This document shows, piece by piece, positions 23,631-34,894 of a stretch of DNA of 64,000 bases. How positions within the stretch are numbered: the first letter of the stretch is position 1; the number at the start of each line of letters is the position of its first letter. Location of the stretch: positions 13,782,970 to 13,846,969 of the forward strand of contig CP099841.1 in the NCBI GenBank assembly GCA_030062745.1. Reading direction: 5' to 3'. The DNA comes from Capitulum mitella. Taxonomy: Eukaryota > Arthropoda > Thecostraca > Pollicipedomorpha > Pollicipedidae. Under the pieces are notes generated by a model that was not told the origin of the DNA, searched no databases, and saw only the letters and a list, made by a program, of their open reading frames with translations. The translations under genes were made by a program, and so were the position numbers.

Positions 23631-25440
23631 GCTGTGGGTGTAGGAGCGGGGAGGGGCTGGGGGTGCGATGGCAGGGACATGTTCCGTCCCCACACTCTTC
23701 TTGGCCTGTGGTGTGGGCACTATAACAAACGACAGTTTATGCCATAGCAAGACAAAACTGTTAGGAAAACTGGAAACACGTCCTCAGTGTAAGCCCAAAA
23801 CGTGGCCGAAATCCTGGTAATTTTGTTTGCTAGATGGGAGAGTTTTTGACCTCGTAAACAATCAGCCCCTTGAAAGATTGCGTACGGATTAAGCACGGTG
23901 TGCTCAACGTCTTTTTTAGACCAGGCGCTCTCGTGCGTACATGCCAGGTAACCTTCACATACTCGGCGAACCATTCAGGCCAGGGGCCCTTCCCCCCGTA
24001 CAGGTGAGGCATCTCTGAAGGATTTGGCGCCCTTACCCACTAGGCGCGTCCATGAGGCAGGCGTCCCTTGCAGGCAAGGCGCCCTTGGTATTGATCAGGC
24101 GCCGCTCAGGGACTCTTGACGTCTTTTGCAAGCTGGCGTCCCGTGCAGATCAGCAGCCACCCCTCACATACTTGGCAGCCCCGTACAGACCAGCGTCCTA
24201 ACGGGACTTTGTGTCCTCTACGGACCGGACACATCTCACGAGGCAGGCGCCGCTTCGGGCCAGGCGTCCCCTTACAGATCAGACGCCCCTCGGGACGTCA
24301 TGTGATCATGCAGCTGGAGCTCTCCTAAAACCCGAATCACCGTCATCAGGCGCCCCTTACATACACGGCGCTCCTCACAAACCAGGCGCCCTGAACGGAT
24401 TAGACATTCCTTATATATTCGGCGCCCCACACAGATCAGGCGCTTCCCTCCCATTATCAGTTTGGTTAACATCACATACTCAGCGCCCCATGCAGGTCAG
24501 ACGCCCGTGCCCCGGTAGAGATGAGGCGCCTCTTGAAGAATTTGACGTCCCTTACAGACCAGGCATGTCTAAGAGGCAGGTGCCCCTTATAGGCCAGGCG
24601 ACCCACAAACATCATGCGTTTGGTTGTAGGAGCCGGGGGAGGAAACATGCTCCCAATTTCTGGCCCATGGTGCGGGAGCCCCCTCCATGCCAGGGTGCAA
24701 AAATGGCTGTTGAAGGGAACTGCAAAAATCAGCTGGTGAACCTGCACCCAAGGAGTGGCCGAGATCACGGGAGTTATTTGTTATGCTGTGGAGAGGGCGT
24801 TTTTAATCTCTTAAGCAACAATGAGGCCCCGATCGCCCCCCCCATCCCTCTTCCGCTCCCTACGTGTAGCTGAAGCGCTCTTCGTAGACTTGGCACCCGC
24901 TACAGGTTAGACGTCCTCGTACAGATCAGGTAGCCTTAACAAGGTCAGTGCACCATACAGAGCAGCCCCCCTCCTCTCCGTATAGGTTTGGTATCCCCAC
25001 ATACTTGGCACCCCGTACAGGCCAGACGCCTCACTTCCCCGTGCGGATAAAGCCCCTCTGAATAATTTGGCCCCGCTTCAGATCAGGCGCGTTTACGAGG
25101 CAGGCGCCCCTGACGGACCAGGCGCTCCCGCACAGATCAGGCATCCCTCACATATTTTGCAACCTGATCAGTTGCCCTTATGGTACTTGGTGCCCCATGC
25201 AGAACAGACATATTTTCCAAGACAAGCTCCCGTTACAAGTCAGGAGCCTCCCCTTCCCCGTGTACATCAGGCGCCCCTCTGGGCACCAGGCGATCATGCA
25301 GTTGGAGCTTTCCTCAAGCCCGAGTCTCCATCATCAGGAATACATATACGTACACTGTGCCCCGTATAAACCAGGCGCCCTCGAACGGACCTAATGCCCC
25401 TCATACATTCGGCGCCTCATTTGGTTCACGTGCCCCATCC
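23630..25440. repeat. Second GC-rich degenerate minisatellite with higher-order structure
   Basis: The basic theme is CAGGCGCCCCTTACAGATC, about 25 bp, repeated imperfectly. A larger unit of about 985 bp is visible. The spacer block starting near 23636 (TAGGAGCGGGGAGGGGCTGG, later GTGGCCGAAATCCTGG) recurs near 24627 (TAGGAGCCGGGGGAGG, later GTGGCCGAGATCACGG). The block GATCATGCAGCTGGAGCT at 24303 recurs as GATCATGCAGTTGGAGCT at about 25291. An internal half-period near 515 bp is also visible. A 220-residue open frame at 24211-24873 is an artefact of this repeat. Confidence 0.75.
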
Positions 25441-25444
25441 ATTG

Positions 25445-25748
25445 CAGATAGCGGAAAATCTTGATTAGGACAGATATTGGCGTCATCTTGAAATGCTACT
25501 TCAGTTAACATAAATATATTAAGATTATGACTGCCAGCATGGTTTTCTGAATCGAATGTTGTGCTTTCTGGATACACACAACTCCTTTCAGATTCTGCAC
25601 CGCCGCGCCATTTTGCTCTGCGCTGCTAGCGCCAGCAGCGCAGCACAAATTAGCGCTGATTCGCGGATTTTCAACATCACCGATTGCCGGACAGGGTCAA
25701 AAAACATAGTCGGATGCAGAAAACGATGCTGGCAGTTCTAACTCCGTT
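25445..25748. mobile_element. Foldback element with central perfect hairpin
   Basis: GACTGCCAGCATGGTTTTCT near 25530 pairs with its near reverse complement at 25712-25738. At the centre is a perfect 10-bp hairpin: CTGCGCTGCT (25618-25627) pairs with AGCAGCGCAG (25634-25643). The left flank (25453-25525) is a direct-repeat relative of 25811-25885 in the next element. Confidence 0.6.
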
Positions 25749-26061
25749 GCTTACATGCACGAAAATATTTCAAGGTTTGTGTGAGCCAGAAGTAACGACG
25801 ACGGTAAATCTTGGTGAACATCGATATTGGTCTTACTGAAAAATGCAGTAATGGTTAGCATAAAGATATTCATGTTGGAGCTATTAATATATATGTAATA
25901 TGCTTTTTCCCATAAAGATAGTCATGTTAGAATAATGAATATATTTATGCTAAACCATCGTTGCATTTTTAAGTGAGACGAATATCGATGTTCACCAAGA
26001 TTTTCCGTTGTCGTTACTTCTGGCTCACACAAACCTTGAAATATTTTCGTGCATGTAAGCA
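25749..26061. mobile_element. Foldback MITE with arms of about 90 bp
   Basis: GCTTACATGCACGAAAATAT at 25750 and its reverse complement ending at 26061 are the outer ends of long inverted arms. The arms continue through GTGTGAGCCAGAAGTAACG and AACATCGATATTGG. The loop is AT-rich with TTAATATATAT words. It is non-coding, and the arms are nearly identical, so the element is fairly young. Confidence 0.8.
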
Positions 26062-26076
26062 AATGATGGGATAAAG

Positions 26077-26842
26077 CTAGATGGCGCGACGCTTCAGAGT
26101 CAAACTTTTATTGTGCAGAAGTCGCACATAAGGCACACTCGCAAAACATATTAGTAAACAAAACAATAACGTATGACGGATAAACTCATGACTATAATAC
26201 GACTGGTAAGCGGCGAGAATGCTTAATTTTTTTGTTACTTTATCGCGAATTTTCAAAGTACGTAGCGTGCGATTTCTGTTGTTTAGGTACCTTGCTGGCA
26301 CTTGCACACCACGGACTGCCACAACTGAAGTCCAAAAATGCACGAAAATTTCCTTAAAAATCTGGAGCTTATCTGTTGGTGCTTGTCGGTTTAGATTAGC
26401 TGCTCTGAATAGTCTCCTTCTGATCATGTTAATTTTAGAACTAGCTGCAAGTGCTTTTTCCCAGCAGGTGATCACCGTTGCCCAACATTTGTCTTGCATT
26501 TCCCCCGAACGCACGTGTAAAAACATTGTTTTTTATGTATTTAATAACAGCGTATCGGGGGTTTGTATAAATGATGGGGGAAGAGATTCGAACCGAGGAC
26601 CTGATGAGCTAACCTCCCCAAATATGACTTTCTCGATTGATTTAGTCCACATTATTTTGATCGACGGCAATATTTTGGGGTTTATTATTTACGAAATGAC
26701 ATACTTTATTCCCTGGTTAAAACTAACGGAAATTGTGGAGGCAGGGGCCAGAATCACTTTTGGGAAGGTCCAGATCCACTTTGGGGAAGAGGGGCTATGG
26801 CCTTCGCAAAAGAATACAAATCGACGCTCCTGTTTTGCATAG
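26077..26842. other. Unrecognised region with overlapping open frames and a tRNA-like remnant
   Basis: A 207-residue plus-strand frame (26219-26842) overlaps a 149-residue minus-strand frame (26526-26077). Neither shows a domain I know. The minus frame is rich in basic residues with a hydrophobic stretch (LLFCLLICFASV). The plus frame runs through the tRNA-like segment at 26576-26619, which argues against it being a real protein. It may be part of a retroposon. Confidence 0.25.
26576..26619 (-). other. tRNA-like remnant lacking an anticodon arm
   Basis: On the minus strand GGGGAGG opens and CTTCCCC closes, able to pair as a 7-bp acceptor-like stem with one G-T pair. Between them are TTAGCTCATCAGG, like a D-arm/A box, and CGGTTCGAATCTC, a T-arm/B box. 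The whole is about 44 nt, so the anticodon arm is missing. It is either a deleted tRNA pseudogene or part of a SINE. Confidence 0.55.
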
Positions 26843-27129
26843 ATATGGGAGAATATGAAACTTTAAAATTGTAAGTTGAATATCGGTATAAACAACCGAA
26901 TAGATATACAACACATTTTCTCTTATAGACATAATATGATGAGGCTTCCGCACCCAGAGTCGTCTGATGACTGGAGTTCTGGCGGAACGCTACATTGCTA
27001 GCACGTGCTGTCATAGAAGCTGGCGCTGCAGAAAGAGTTCAGCAAAGCGTACAGGCCGCAGCAAGTTGTAGGTTGCAACTTGTGCACTTTGTTGCCTGCG
27101 GGCAACATGCCGATTCATTCCAGATAGGT

Positions 27130-28441
27130 GACTGCTGTACCAGTAGCGTAGCCAGAGGATGGTAAAAGGGGACAATTGACCCCCCTTATTGCCAGAGGCT
27201 TCCAAAAATTTGATATTGTCACAAATGATTTATTTAAAAGGCAAAACATCTTAACTATCTCTCAACCGAAACTCTGAATTGGACGGTCAGGAGCCGGGGG
27301 CCTTTGGCCTTTTGGCGCCCCCTCTACCTCGCGAACGGAATGTTGGGAAAAAATGAAACATCATCCGGATAGCTGGCCAGAAACACGTTCCTGATCAACA
27401 AAAAACAGGAAATTTAAAAAAATAACGCAATTTTTGGCCTATAGATGTAAAAATAGGACTTTCTAGCAAGACTTCTAGCTTCGCCCCTAATACAGCTGAG
27501 GCAATTTTGAGCATGCCACTGTAAAACTAATAGGGTGTACATTACGGTGGTACATAATTTATAAGATGCATATAATCACAAATCGCATCAAATGACCTGA
27601 TATACCATTTTTCATTTGGCTATATTTGTAGGGTTTCTAACATCGCCGACGAGTTGTTCATTAATGGCTTCCAAAATGGTAGAAATGATTCGGGCCGACG
27701 GGACTTGGCCTGACTTTGTGATCTGATCTAACATTCAGCCGTTTTTCTTTGCTTTATTTCGTGCTCTGTCGAGGATCAGTAACAATTAACCAAGGAAACC
27801 AAAAGGGCAAGGAGTACCTTTGGATTGGAACTCTTTGAGTTTCACAACTGTAATCAATAGGGTGCTTTGTATAGAGTGCTCAATAGGGTGCTATGACCTC
27901 ACCTGCCGTAGAATCATGGCCTGATTTGAAGCGCGCTTGGGTTCCATCTTTTTATGCCTAGATGTACCATTCTCTCATGAAGTAAACCAGAAAGGTAAAG
28001 TTAGACATCTGGATGTGAACTCAGCCTCTACACGCAATGGCCTCGCATGGTCATGATCGCATGATCTAAGGTCACTTCACAGCCTACGGTAGCGTGTTGG
28101 TGCAATTTTGGATTACGAAGTCGACTTCATTGCTTATGTTTTCCGTGAGGATGGTCAGAACGGGGTTTTAGACTCCCTTTTGACGGTTTATACCAAACGC
28201 GACTCTGGCCTGATCTCATGACTCTTCATGTGGGTCAACACTGTCGTGTTTACTGATTTATTTGTCCCAGGAATGCATTTCAGGTACCAACAGGTCAAAG
28301 AAATGTTTCAAACCGGTTAGAAATGGGAAAATAGGACGGACTTTGAGCTGAATTCAGGTCACTGACCTTGGCCTTCGCAACAAAGTCGATTTAAAAGTCG
28401 AGGGGGCGTTGAAGCGCTTCCCCGGATTGGGAAATGGTTAA
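27130..28441. mobile_element. AGGTCA-rich repeat region, probable TTAA element
   Basis: Near the left edge, GGGGACAATTGACCCCC (27168-27184) is a subterminal-type hairpin. Near the right edge, GGGGGCG and CGCTTCCCC occur, followed by TTAA at 28438-28441. TGACCT/GGTCA words recur between (27590, 27718, 28070, 28362). No coding region is seen. Both boundaries are uncertain. Confidence 0.4.
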
Positions 28442-29125
28442 AATTCTTAAGTAAAAATTGGTTACCTGTTCAAAATCTCTGAGTTATTTGGCAATGCCAG
28501 TTTGCCCATCTTAGTAATAAAATGGTAATAATGACTTTAAGCCTTTTATTTTAGCCTTGATACTTTTAAGAAAATCCTGGCGGCGCTATGGGCTGAAGAA
28601 AGACTTCTAATGCAACATACTACGGTTAGATTTCGTCTCAGTGCGTCATTCATCGTAGCAATCGCGCTGCTCGCACCCAGGACAGCCTAAGGTGACGTCA
28701 GACGATGACGCACCAGACTCACGCTCACTGGTTGACTTCCGCTAGTAGCGGTGCTAGCGCAGTGCCGCACGGGGTCTGTGACGTCGCTTGCTTGTTTCAC
28801 TCGCCCACTTCGTTTGAATATTTTAGATATCTGGTATCTATCACTGACACCTACTGTAATAGCCCAGTTCGACCTTTTTGCAAATTCCTCGTGCATACCT
28901 ATTATGCCACGCTAAGCATCAATTTCTAAACGCCGAGTCGAAGTTTTAGTAAACGCCGGTTTCAAATATAGCAGTCAATTGTTCTCAAGTCAAGTGTTCT
29001 CAAAACTGATATGAAGTTACGCCCCCTTTTGCACCGAATATTTCTCCACGGAGTTTTCATAATGTGCCGTTTTCTTCATAGTATGTTTTGAGATTCCAAG
29101 TCGTGCATCCTGTCAGGTCCAGTAC
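28442..29125. other. No gene recognised
   Basis: This is unassigned sequence. A moderately GC-rich patch at 28640-28800 has open frames on both strands but no recognisable product. Confidence 0.4.
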
Positions 29126-29519
29126 TGATGCATTTGCGTGTTATCTGCGGGGAACGGTGAACACATCTAACAAGATCATACCTTGCAACACTGCCCAACA
29201 CAAACAGACCACCCAACGGTCTGCACCCATATCAGAACTGACCATCTCCCTGACGTTTCAACAATGTAGCTGCCTGGCCAAAACGAGAAACATTCCAGAG
29301 TAAAGTACGAATGAATATCGAATGATGCATTTGCGTGTTATCTGCGGGGAACGGTGAATACATCTAACAAGATCATACCTTGCAACACTGCCCAACACAA
29401 ACAGACCACCCAACGGTCTGCACCCATATCAGAACTGACAATTTCCCTGACGTTTCAACAATGTAGCTGCCTGGCCAAAACGAGAAACATTCCAGAGTAA
29501 AGTACGAATGAATATCGAA
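29126..29519. repeat. Recent tandem duplication, 2 x 197 bp
   Basis: Copy 1 is 29126-29322 and copy 2 is 29323-29519, each starting TGATGCATTTGCGTGTTATC. I count about three substitutions and no length change, so the duplication is very recent. No coding or RNA function was recognised. Confidence 0.95.
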
Positions 29520-29639
29520 TATCACCGATGATAACTGGCTACGTTTTTTCCCAAGGGCGTCTGTTTACGCCTTTCCTAGCAATAACTCGAAAATGTAGCC
29601 AGTACTGGATCAACACCAGACATCTGAGCCAATGGCGAT

Positions 29640-30010
29640 CTGCAGCCCTCGTCAGCCAAACGGCGCGAGGCGAGAGGGGAGCTGATACGGAGCAAGGTTT
29701 TCGCAGGCTGCCAATCTGGTGCCTCTCTGGCCGCCTGAGAGGGGAAAATCAAGCCTGTGATCTAAGCCATATGAGGTGTTGGCCTCCTTTCAGCCATCAT
29801 ATTGCCTTCTTTCACCGTCTTCTTTGACGTGCAGGACTGGCGTCTTTTGACGGGCGGGCTGCACCTGGGTGTGCTTATACTCAGCCGGCTCTCCGGGCGA
29901 CGGAGAACTGGCCGAAGGTCGGGAGGACCCGCCGAACGGCGCTATCGTGGCTCGCAGGAGCCGCCGCCGCCGCCTGGCCGGTCAGATCGCCCAGCACTGG
30001 CCGCTCGCGA
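29640..30010. other. CpG-rich island, coding status unresolved
   Basis: A CpG-rich block contains a good acceptor-like CAG at 29832-29834 after a T-rich run. The plus frame after it begins with a Leu-Ala-Ser-Phe-Asp stretch and stays open through the island. No family could be recognised, so it is a candidate exon only. Confidence 0.3.
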
Positions 30011-30099
30011 GAAATGCATTTAGGAAAACGGGGTCCTTGCAGAATGCGACCAGCATGGGCACGTTTTGACGGCTATAGAAGGAGGCTGTTCCCGAAGTA

Positions 30100-30580
30100 A
30101 CTAAGCATCAGTTAAAGAGCATTGCGTAGTAAAACATGTGTTTATGAAAAGAAAAATGAGTGCCTGCAAATATAGCGTCGATTTGAAACAGCAATGCAAC
30201 GTTTGATCTCCAAGATAGATAAAAACAAATAGTGCACTGAAAAAATTGCTTCCTTAGAACTGCAGAGCTAAGACTTCTTTGTGTGTCAGATGTCCGCCCC
30301 ATAAAGTTTAGCCTAGTCAAAAACCAGGAATCAGAATCCAAATTAGCTCGCATCCGTGCGGGTTTTGATGAAAAATACAAGCGTAACGATGTGCGAGATA
30401 GTTCCAAGATATTTCCAAGACAAAAAACGCTGGTTCCCTTAAATAATAAAAATAAATAATGCCCTGAAAAATAACTGCATCCTTGGAACCGCACAGTTAA
30501 CGCTTCTTTATGTGTCAGTTTCAGAATCCAAATTAGCGGGTTTTGTTGAAAAAATACGACCGTTACGATGTTCGCACGCA
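30100..30580. repeat. Diverged tandem duplication, period about 227 bp
   Basis: The block from about 30221 (AAAAACAAATAGTGCACTGA, then CTTCTTTGTGTGTCA) recurs from about 30448 (AAAAATAAATAATGCCCTGA, then CTTCTTTATGTGTCA). The blocks TCAGAATCCAAATTAGC and GTAACGATGT-like words also repeat. The second copy has lost part of its middle. A 157-residue minus-strand frame spanning both copies is not credible as a gene. Confidence 0.7.
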
Positions 30581-30839
30581 AACAGCGCCTCCTGCCGATG
30601 AAAGTTACCGTAACTAACTCATAACCCTCCTATGTCAAGCGCGAAATATTCTACAATCATCTCAGATTTCCCGGGAGCGCCAATCGAACCGTCAGGCCTG
30701 GTTTCGTCCCGTGTATTAGTTCCTTGTCGGTTGTGCGACTTCCATCACAAGACCGTCCAATCTCGGAAAGCCCGACCTCGGCTATAAATCCACCATCAGT
30801 TCCGCAAATTGACTCGACAGGCCCGACAGTTTCCAAACA

Positions 30840-31115
30840 GTCGTTCCCGGCGGGGATTTCTGTGCTGCGGGAAGCTGCAGCTCGGTTCGCTCCCGTGTCC
30901 GGACAGCCGGCCGCGTGCCGACCACGACGGCCGCTTGCCTCCTGGTCCGGGCGGGGAGCGTCGGCGGCCGGCTGACAGCTGCGGCAGGACCGGCGGCGTC
31001 TCCTCTGACGGCGATCTCCGGGCCGCCAGCGCACGGCGGCCGGTCGAGGCCGCCTGGGGACGGCAGCCGTGCGGCGGGCGCATCAGCCTCACGACCGCTG
31101 GCTCCGCTTACATGA
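30840..31115. other. CpG-rich island, coding status unresolved
   Basis: A very CpG-rich block with three or more open frames on both strands and no recognisable domain. It could be an exon or a promoter-type island. Confidence 0.3.
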
Positions 31116-31900
31116 GGCGTGCAACAATCGAAAAGGCCATGGTAGGACATCGCCACTGATAAAGCACCTCCGATACGGAAAGATTTGTGGATTTTCGTTC
31201 CGACTGCATTCAGCCTAGCTGCAGAAGTTAGCTTGGCGATTCATCCATACCCAGTCAGAATAAAACGTCTACTGCTACATTTGCGTACTGAATAACGTTG
31301 CATGTTTGTCGTTAAAATGATTGTGAAAATCATGAGGCTGTGTGGTTTTGATGATTGCGCTAGTTTTAACCGTTTCCATTCGAAATGTTGATGGTGTGTG
31401 TTATCGTATTTCACCGGTTGCGTACGGATGGTCCGTTTTTATGTGATACCAACCTCTCTTCCATGACATAATAAACAAAAAGCAAGGGAGCGGAAACTAG
31501 TGATTTAAGGAGTCTATACGATATACATTATATCACAAATATAACCATAAACACAGTGGAGTAGGTGGATACTTTATACCACAGTCCGGAAGAAGCCAAA
31601 TGAGTGGTATGAAAAGAAAACGCGGAAAGGTTTAGAGCATTCCATCAAACCCATCAACCTCCGTCAGTTTATTTCTGTTCTTCTACTATCTACCAAGAAA
31701 ACAACTGTGTCGTTGAGCTTAAAACCTAGAAATGATTCAGATTTCGGGGTTCCCAGTCGTTCTGAAACTATAAATGGTTCTTACCTTAACGACCAGGGGT
31801 GAGGTGACCATCACGTTGTACATGGTTTACGTACGTTTTTGCTTATATTTTGATTTGTTTGACTCTCGCGCATTGGGATTCGAAAGCTTTTTCCATGGCC
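31116..31900. other. No gene recognised
   Basis: AT-leaning unassigned sequence. No exon, RNA gene or repeat is seen. Confidence 0.4.
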
Positions 31901-32374
31901 TTAACCCTCTCCAGGTCCTCACTTAAACTGGAATAGGGGCTCTAACCTTTATTTCATTTTAAGGACTTTTTAATTGAGCACTTCCAGTATTTGGAAACGG
32001 CCGGATCAGACTTGGCGTGACCCTATGGCGGGATTTCTTTTGATTTCAGACTAAAACTCATTGCAACAAAAGACGATATGGAAGTCGCCTTTTCGACTTT
32101 CGATACATAAACGTTCTGAAAACTATCTTATCTTAATTTTCATGTCTTCACATGATTTCTAGTACGAAATTTGATATATACATATGGTGGCTGGCGTTCG
32201 GTCATATTTAACAAAAGCAAACAAGTGTTCATGGAGCTAGATTTGGTTAAACCTTTCAAACAATGCCTCCCCCCATTGTATCGCTCACAGGTCAAGAGAT
32301 ATGTGGGGTGCATGGGTTCTAGATGTTTCCGACTTTTCGCGAAAATCTCCGCCTTTCGGCCGGGTGATGGTTAA
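31901..32374. mobile_element. Short TTAA-flanked element (474 bp)
   Basis: The left end is TTAACCCTCTCCAGGTCC and the right end, read on the other strand, is TTAACCATCACCCGGCC. They match at about 13 of 17 positions. TTAA sits at both ends. The interior has no coding capacity. It is probably a small member of the TTAA/piggyBac-type group. Confidence 0.45.
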
Positions 32375-33809
32375 CGAACATTGGGAATTCTTAGGAGCCC
32401 GTTCGTAATTTGTATTGCACGCTTCGAAAACACCGAACGTGAAAAACGTACAACATTGCTTGCCTGTTCCTCGTGCAAGATGATATGGAATACCCCCGAA
32501 ATTTGTCTCAGTAGTCATATTTGTCGGAGTACTGGACGTTTGCAACAGATTGTTGAAACAGGTTAATGCCCAACTGATTAAGGGAATACAGTTTCCTTCG
32601 CTCAAATCGGGACTGCATACATCCTAAGGCTGAAATACGTGTAAACTTATGCATAAGATGCCATTGCACGTCTGTCTGAGGAAAATGATGAGCTCCTGGG
32701 AAAAGTTTCTACTTCCCTCTAAAATTAACATGCGATTCTAGACGTAAAAAACGGGAAAAAAATCATGGCTTTACATACAGTGATCCGATGAGATATCAGC
32801 ACAGTCCACACGAAAACAGATTACAAGATCTGACTACAAATGGGCTTCCCCTCTTAGCAAAACACATTATTATGAATATTTTTACATGTACTTTGCGTAG
32901 CTGATGGTATTTATTAACGCGTTCAAGGAGCCTCATTTACTGAAAACCACGATATAAAAACAAACGTTCAGTTTCATCAGGGCCCGATCATCGCCTTTCC
33001 ACCGGTTGCCAACAGCGTGTTCATCTTATGGCGACTGTGGTAAGTATTGTTTAGTTTTTCTTGCGTAAATATGTATGCAGAGCCGATGGCGAGGAATGCA
33101 GAACGGCGGATTATTGCGCACACCATCGTCTCTTGAATATTTCGATAACTGTTCTGTCAACACTACCTCCTCCCTGTCCGATGATATGTAATTTCGGAGA
33201 CAGGCCAGTACTATATGCATAGGGCCTAGAAAAAGGCCTAGAAAAAAGTAAGATGCAAAGTAAAACTACATTGCAATCTCATTTACAATATGCTGTTGAT
33301 TCACCTCGCATTTCGGGAATATTTTCACCATTCCCAAGTAAAATATGTGGCTCCAGATTGAGCGCATTCTTCAAAACAAATATGATGCATTTGCTACCGC
33401 GGGGCGGGTGACCCGCAGTACCCGCGCATCGACTTCGACGGAGAAATTGCAGTGTTCATGGGTTAATATCGGACAGTGTCCCTTAATGGACCAACAGTGT
33501 AGTGTTTAGCCATGCTCAGTCTTCCTCATTGTTAGCACTAGTGTCACCTTTGATGTCAGAGACCGTCGCACTTGGGTCTTTTCTTGGCTCAGGGTGATTC
33601 TGGGTCATAGTCATAAATTGAGGTCTCTGGCATTTTTTATTTTTTCGACTAACTTTTGGTTTCTTATGCATTTGAAAGCGCCGAGTGTTCATCGCCAGAA
33701 TCCATTCGAGAGCCCCCGAAAGCCAAAGCACCCGATGGTCCACGTCCCATAACATTCCATGGAGGCCAGAATCCATTGACATGGCCTTTGAGACTGAAGT
33801 CAATGTGTG
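32375..33809. other. No gene recognised
   Basis: This is unassigned sequence. A GCCGCGGGGCGGGTGACCCGC-type patch near 33400 is the only GC-rich spot. No exon is supported. Confidence 0.4.
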
Positions 33810-34385
33810 ACTTAACACGCCCAGTGGAAAGAGGCACAAAAATGTCCTCCTTCGCTCTCGGAAACGGAAAGAGCCAGAAACATGAAGTTTTATGGGTATG
33901 TTAGGGCCATAAAGACTTGCATCGTGCGCAATTTTTATGACCCTTGGTCAATATCCTTAGGGTCAAATGGGGTCGAAAAGGTCAACTTTGGACACGTTCT
34001 GGGACCGCACAGTTCATTCTGTACGGCTTTTCGAACGAGACGGGGAAAGGGTACGTGTTTGAGCGTTAAAACGTGGAGTACAACAATTTCCATTAATTCA
34101 TTTGACGTCTTGGTAGAGGATTTTGGGTCGGGGTCATGTCAAGGTCATTGGCCCATGGCGTCCTTTTTCCATTTTGTGCAGGTCAGATCTCGAACAGCAC
34201 GGGTTAGTCGTGCAGCCTTAATGTGAATGAGGGCGCTAAACGCATCTTTTGGCGTATTTTTTAGTGAAGATACCCAGCATCGATACATTTGATCACTTCT
34301 AGCGCTTACTAACCTCCTCAAGTCTCGGTACTCCTTACAATGATGCAGAATTTTGAAGCAAATGTCTTTACGTTCCTTGTCCTGC
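33810..34385 (-). mobile_element. Repeat family 3, copy 1
   Basis: The reverse complement of this stretch aligns block by block with 56400-56960. Shared words include GGAAATTGTTGTA, GTTTTAACGCTCAAACACG, GACCTTTTCG and CGCTAGAAGTGATCA. TTGACCTTTTCGACCCCATT and other GGTCA words lie inside. Ends were not defined and no protein was recognised, so the class is unknown (probably non-autonomous). Confidence 0.65.
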
Positions 34386-34894
34386 ACTAGTTTTTCACTG
34401 TGGTAGCAGTGTATTGAAAGAAAAATTGTTTTGTCTTATTAACCTTGGCAACTAGAACCATTCTGCCAGAACTACAATCTGGAAAACTGCTGGCCCGCCC
34501 TGTGCTGAAGCGAACTGGAGACGCCACGATTTGAATACCCTCAATCAATGAGTGTTGAAGGGTAGTCTAGACCCTTCAGCCACCCCAATTTCTGAAGGCA
34601 TGGCTAGCAGGCCTTTTTGCCTGTGGTAATTAAAATGACATGGACGTGGAAACTAAGCAGTTTCATGGCCTTAAAACGTCTAAGGATCTGCCTATGCGGG
34701 CACTTTTTTTGAATGACCGTGCATGACCTGATAGAAGTATCGCATCGCGAAAATATGGTCGTTTTAAAAGTATTCCGAAAACCGTCTTCAATTCGTTTTG
34801 GTTGATCTTGAATCGGGTATTTAAAAGCCACTTCTGAACCAAAATGTCTTTGGATGTTAAAAAACAGCACAATTTCTATCATCGCTATGGCCAA

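Noticed and set aside
24211-24873. 220-residue open frame
   Set aside because: It lies in a degenerate GC-rich tandem repeat. Its repeated motifs follow the DNA repeat, and other frames are open too.
26219-26842. 207-residue plus-strand frame as a gene
   Set aside because: No domain, an overlapping long antisense frame, and it reads through a tRNA-like remnant.
30108-30581. 157-residue minus-strand frame
   Set aside because: It spans two copies of a diverged tandem duplication and has no domain.
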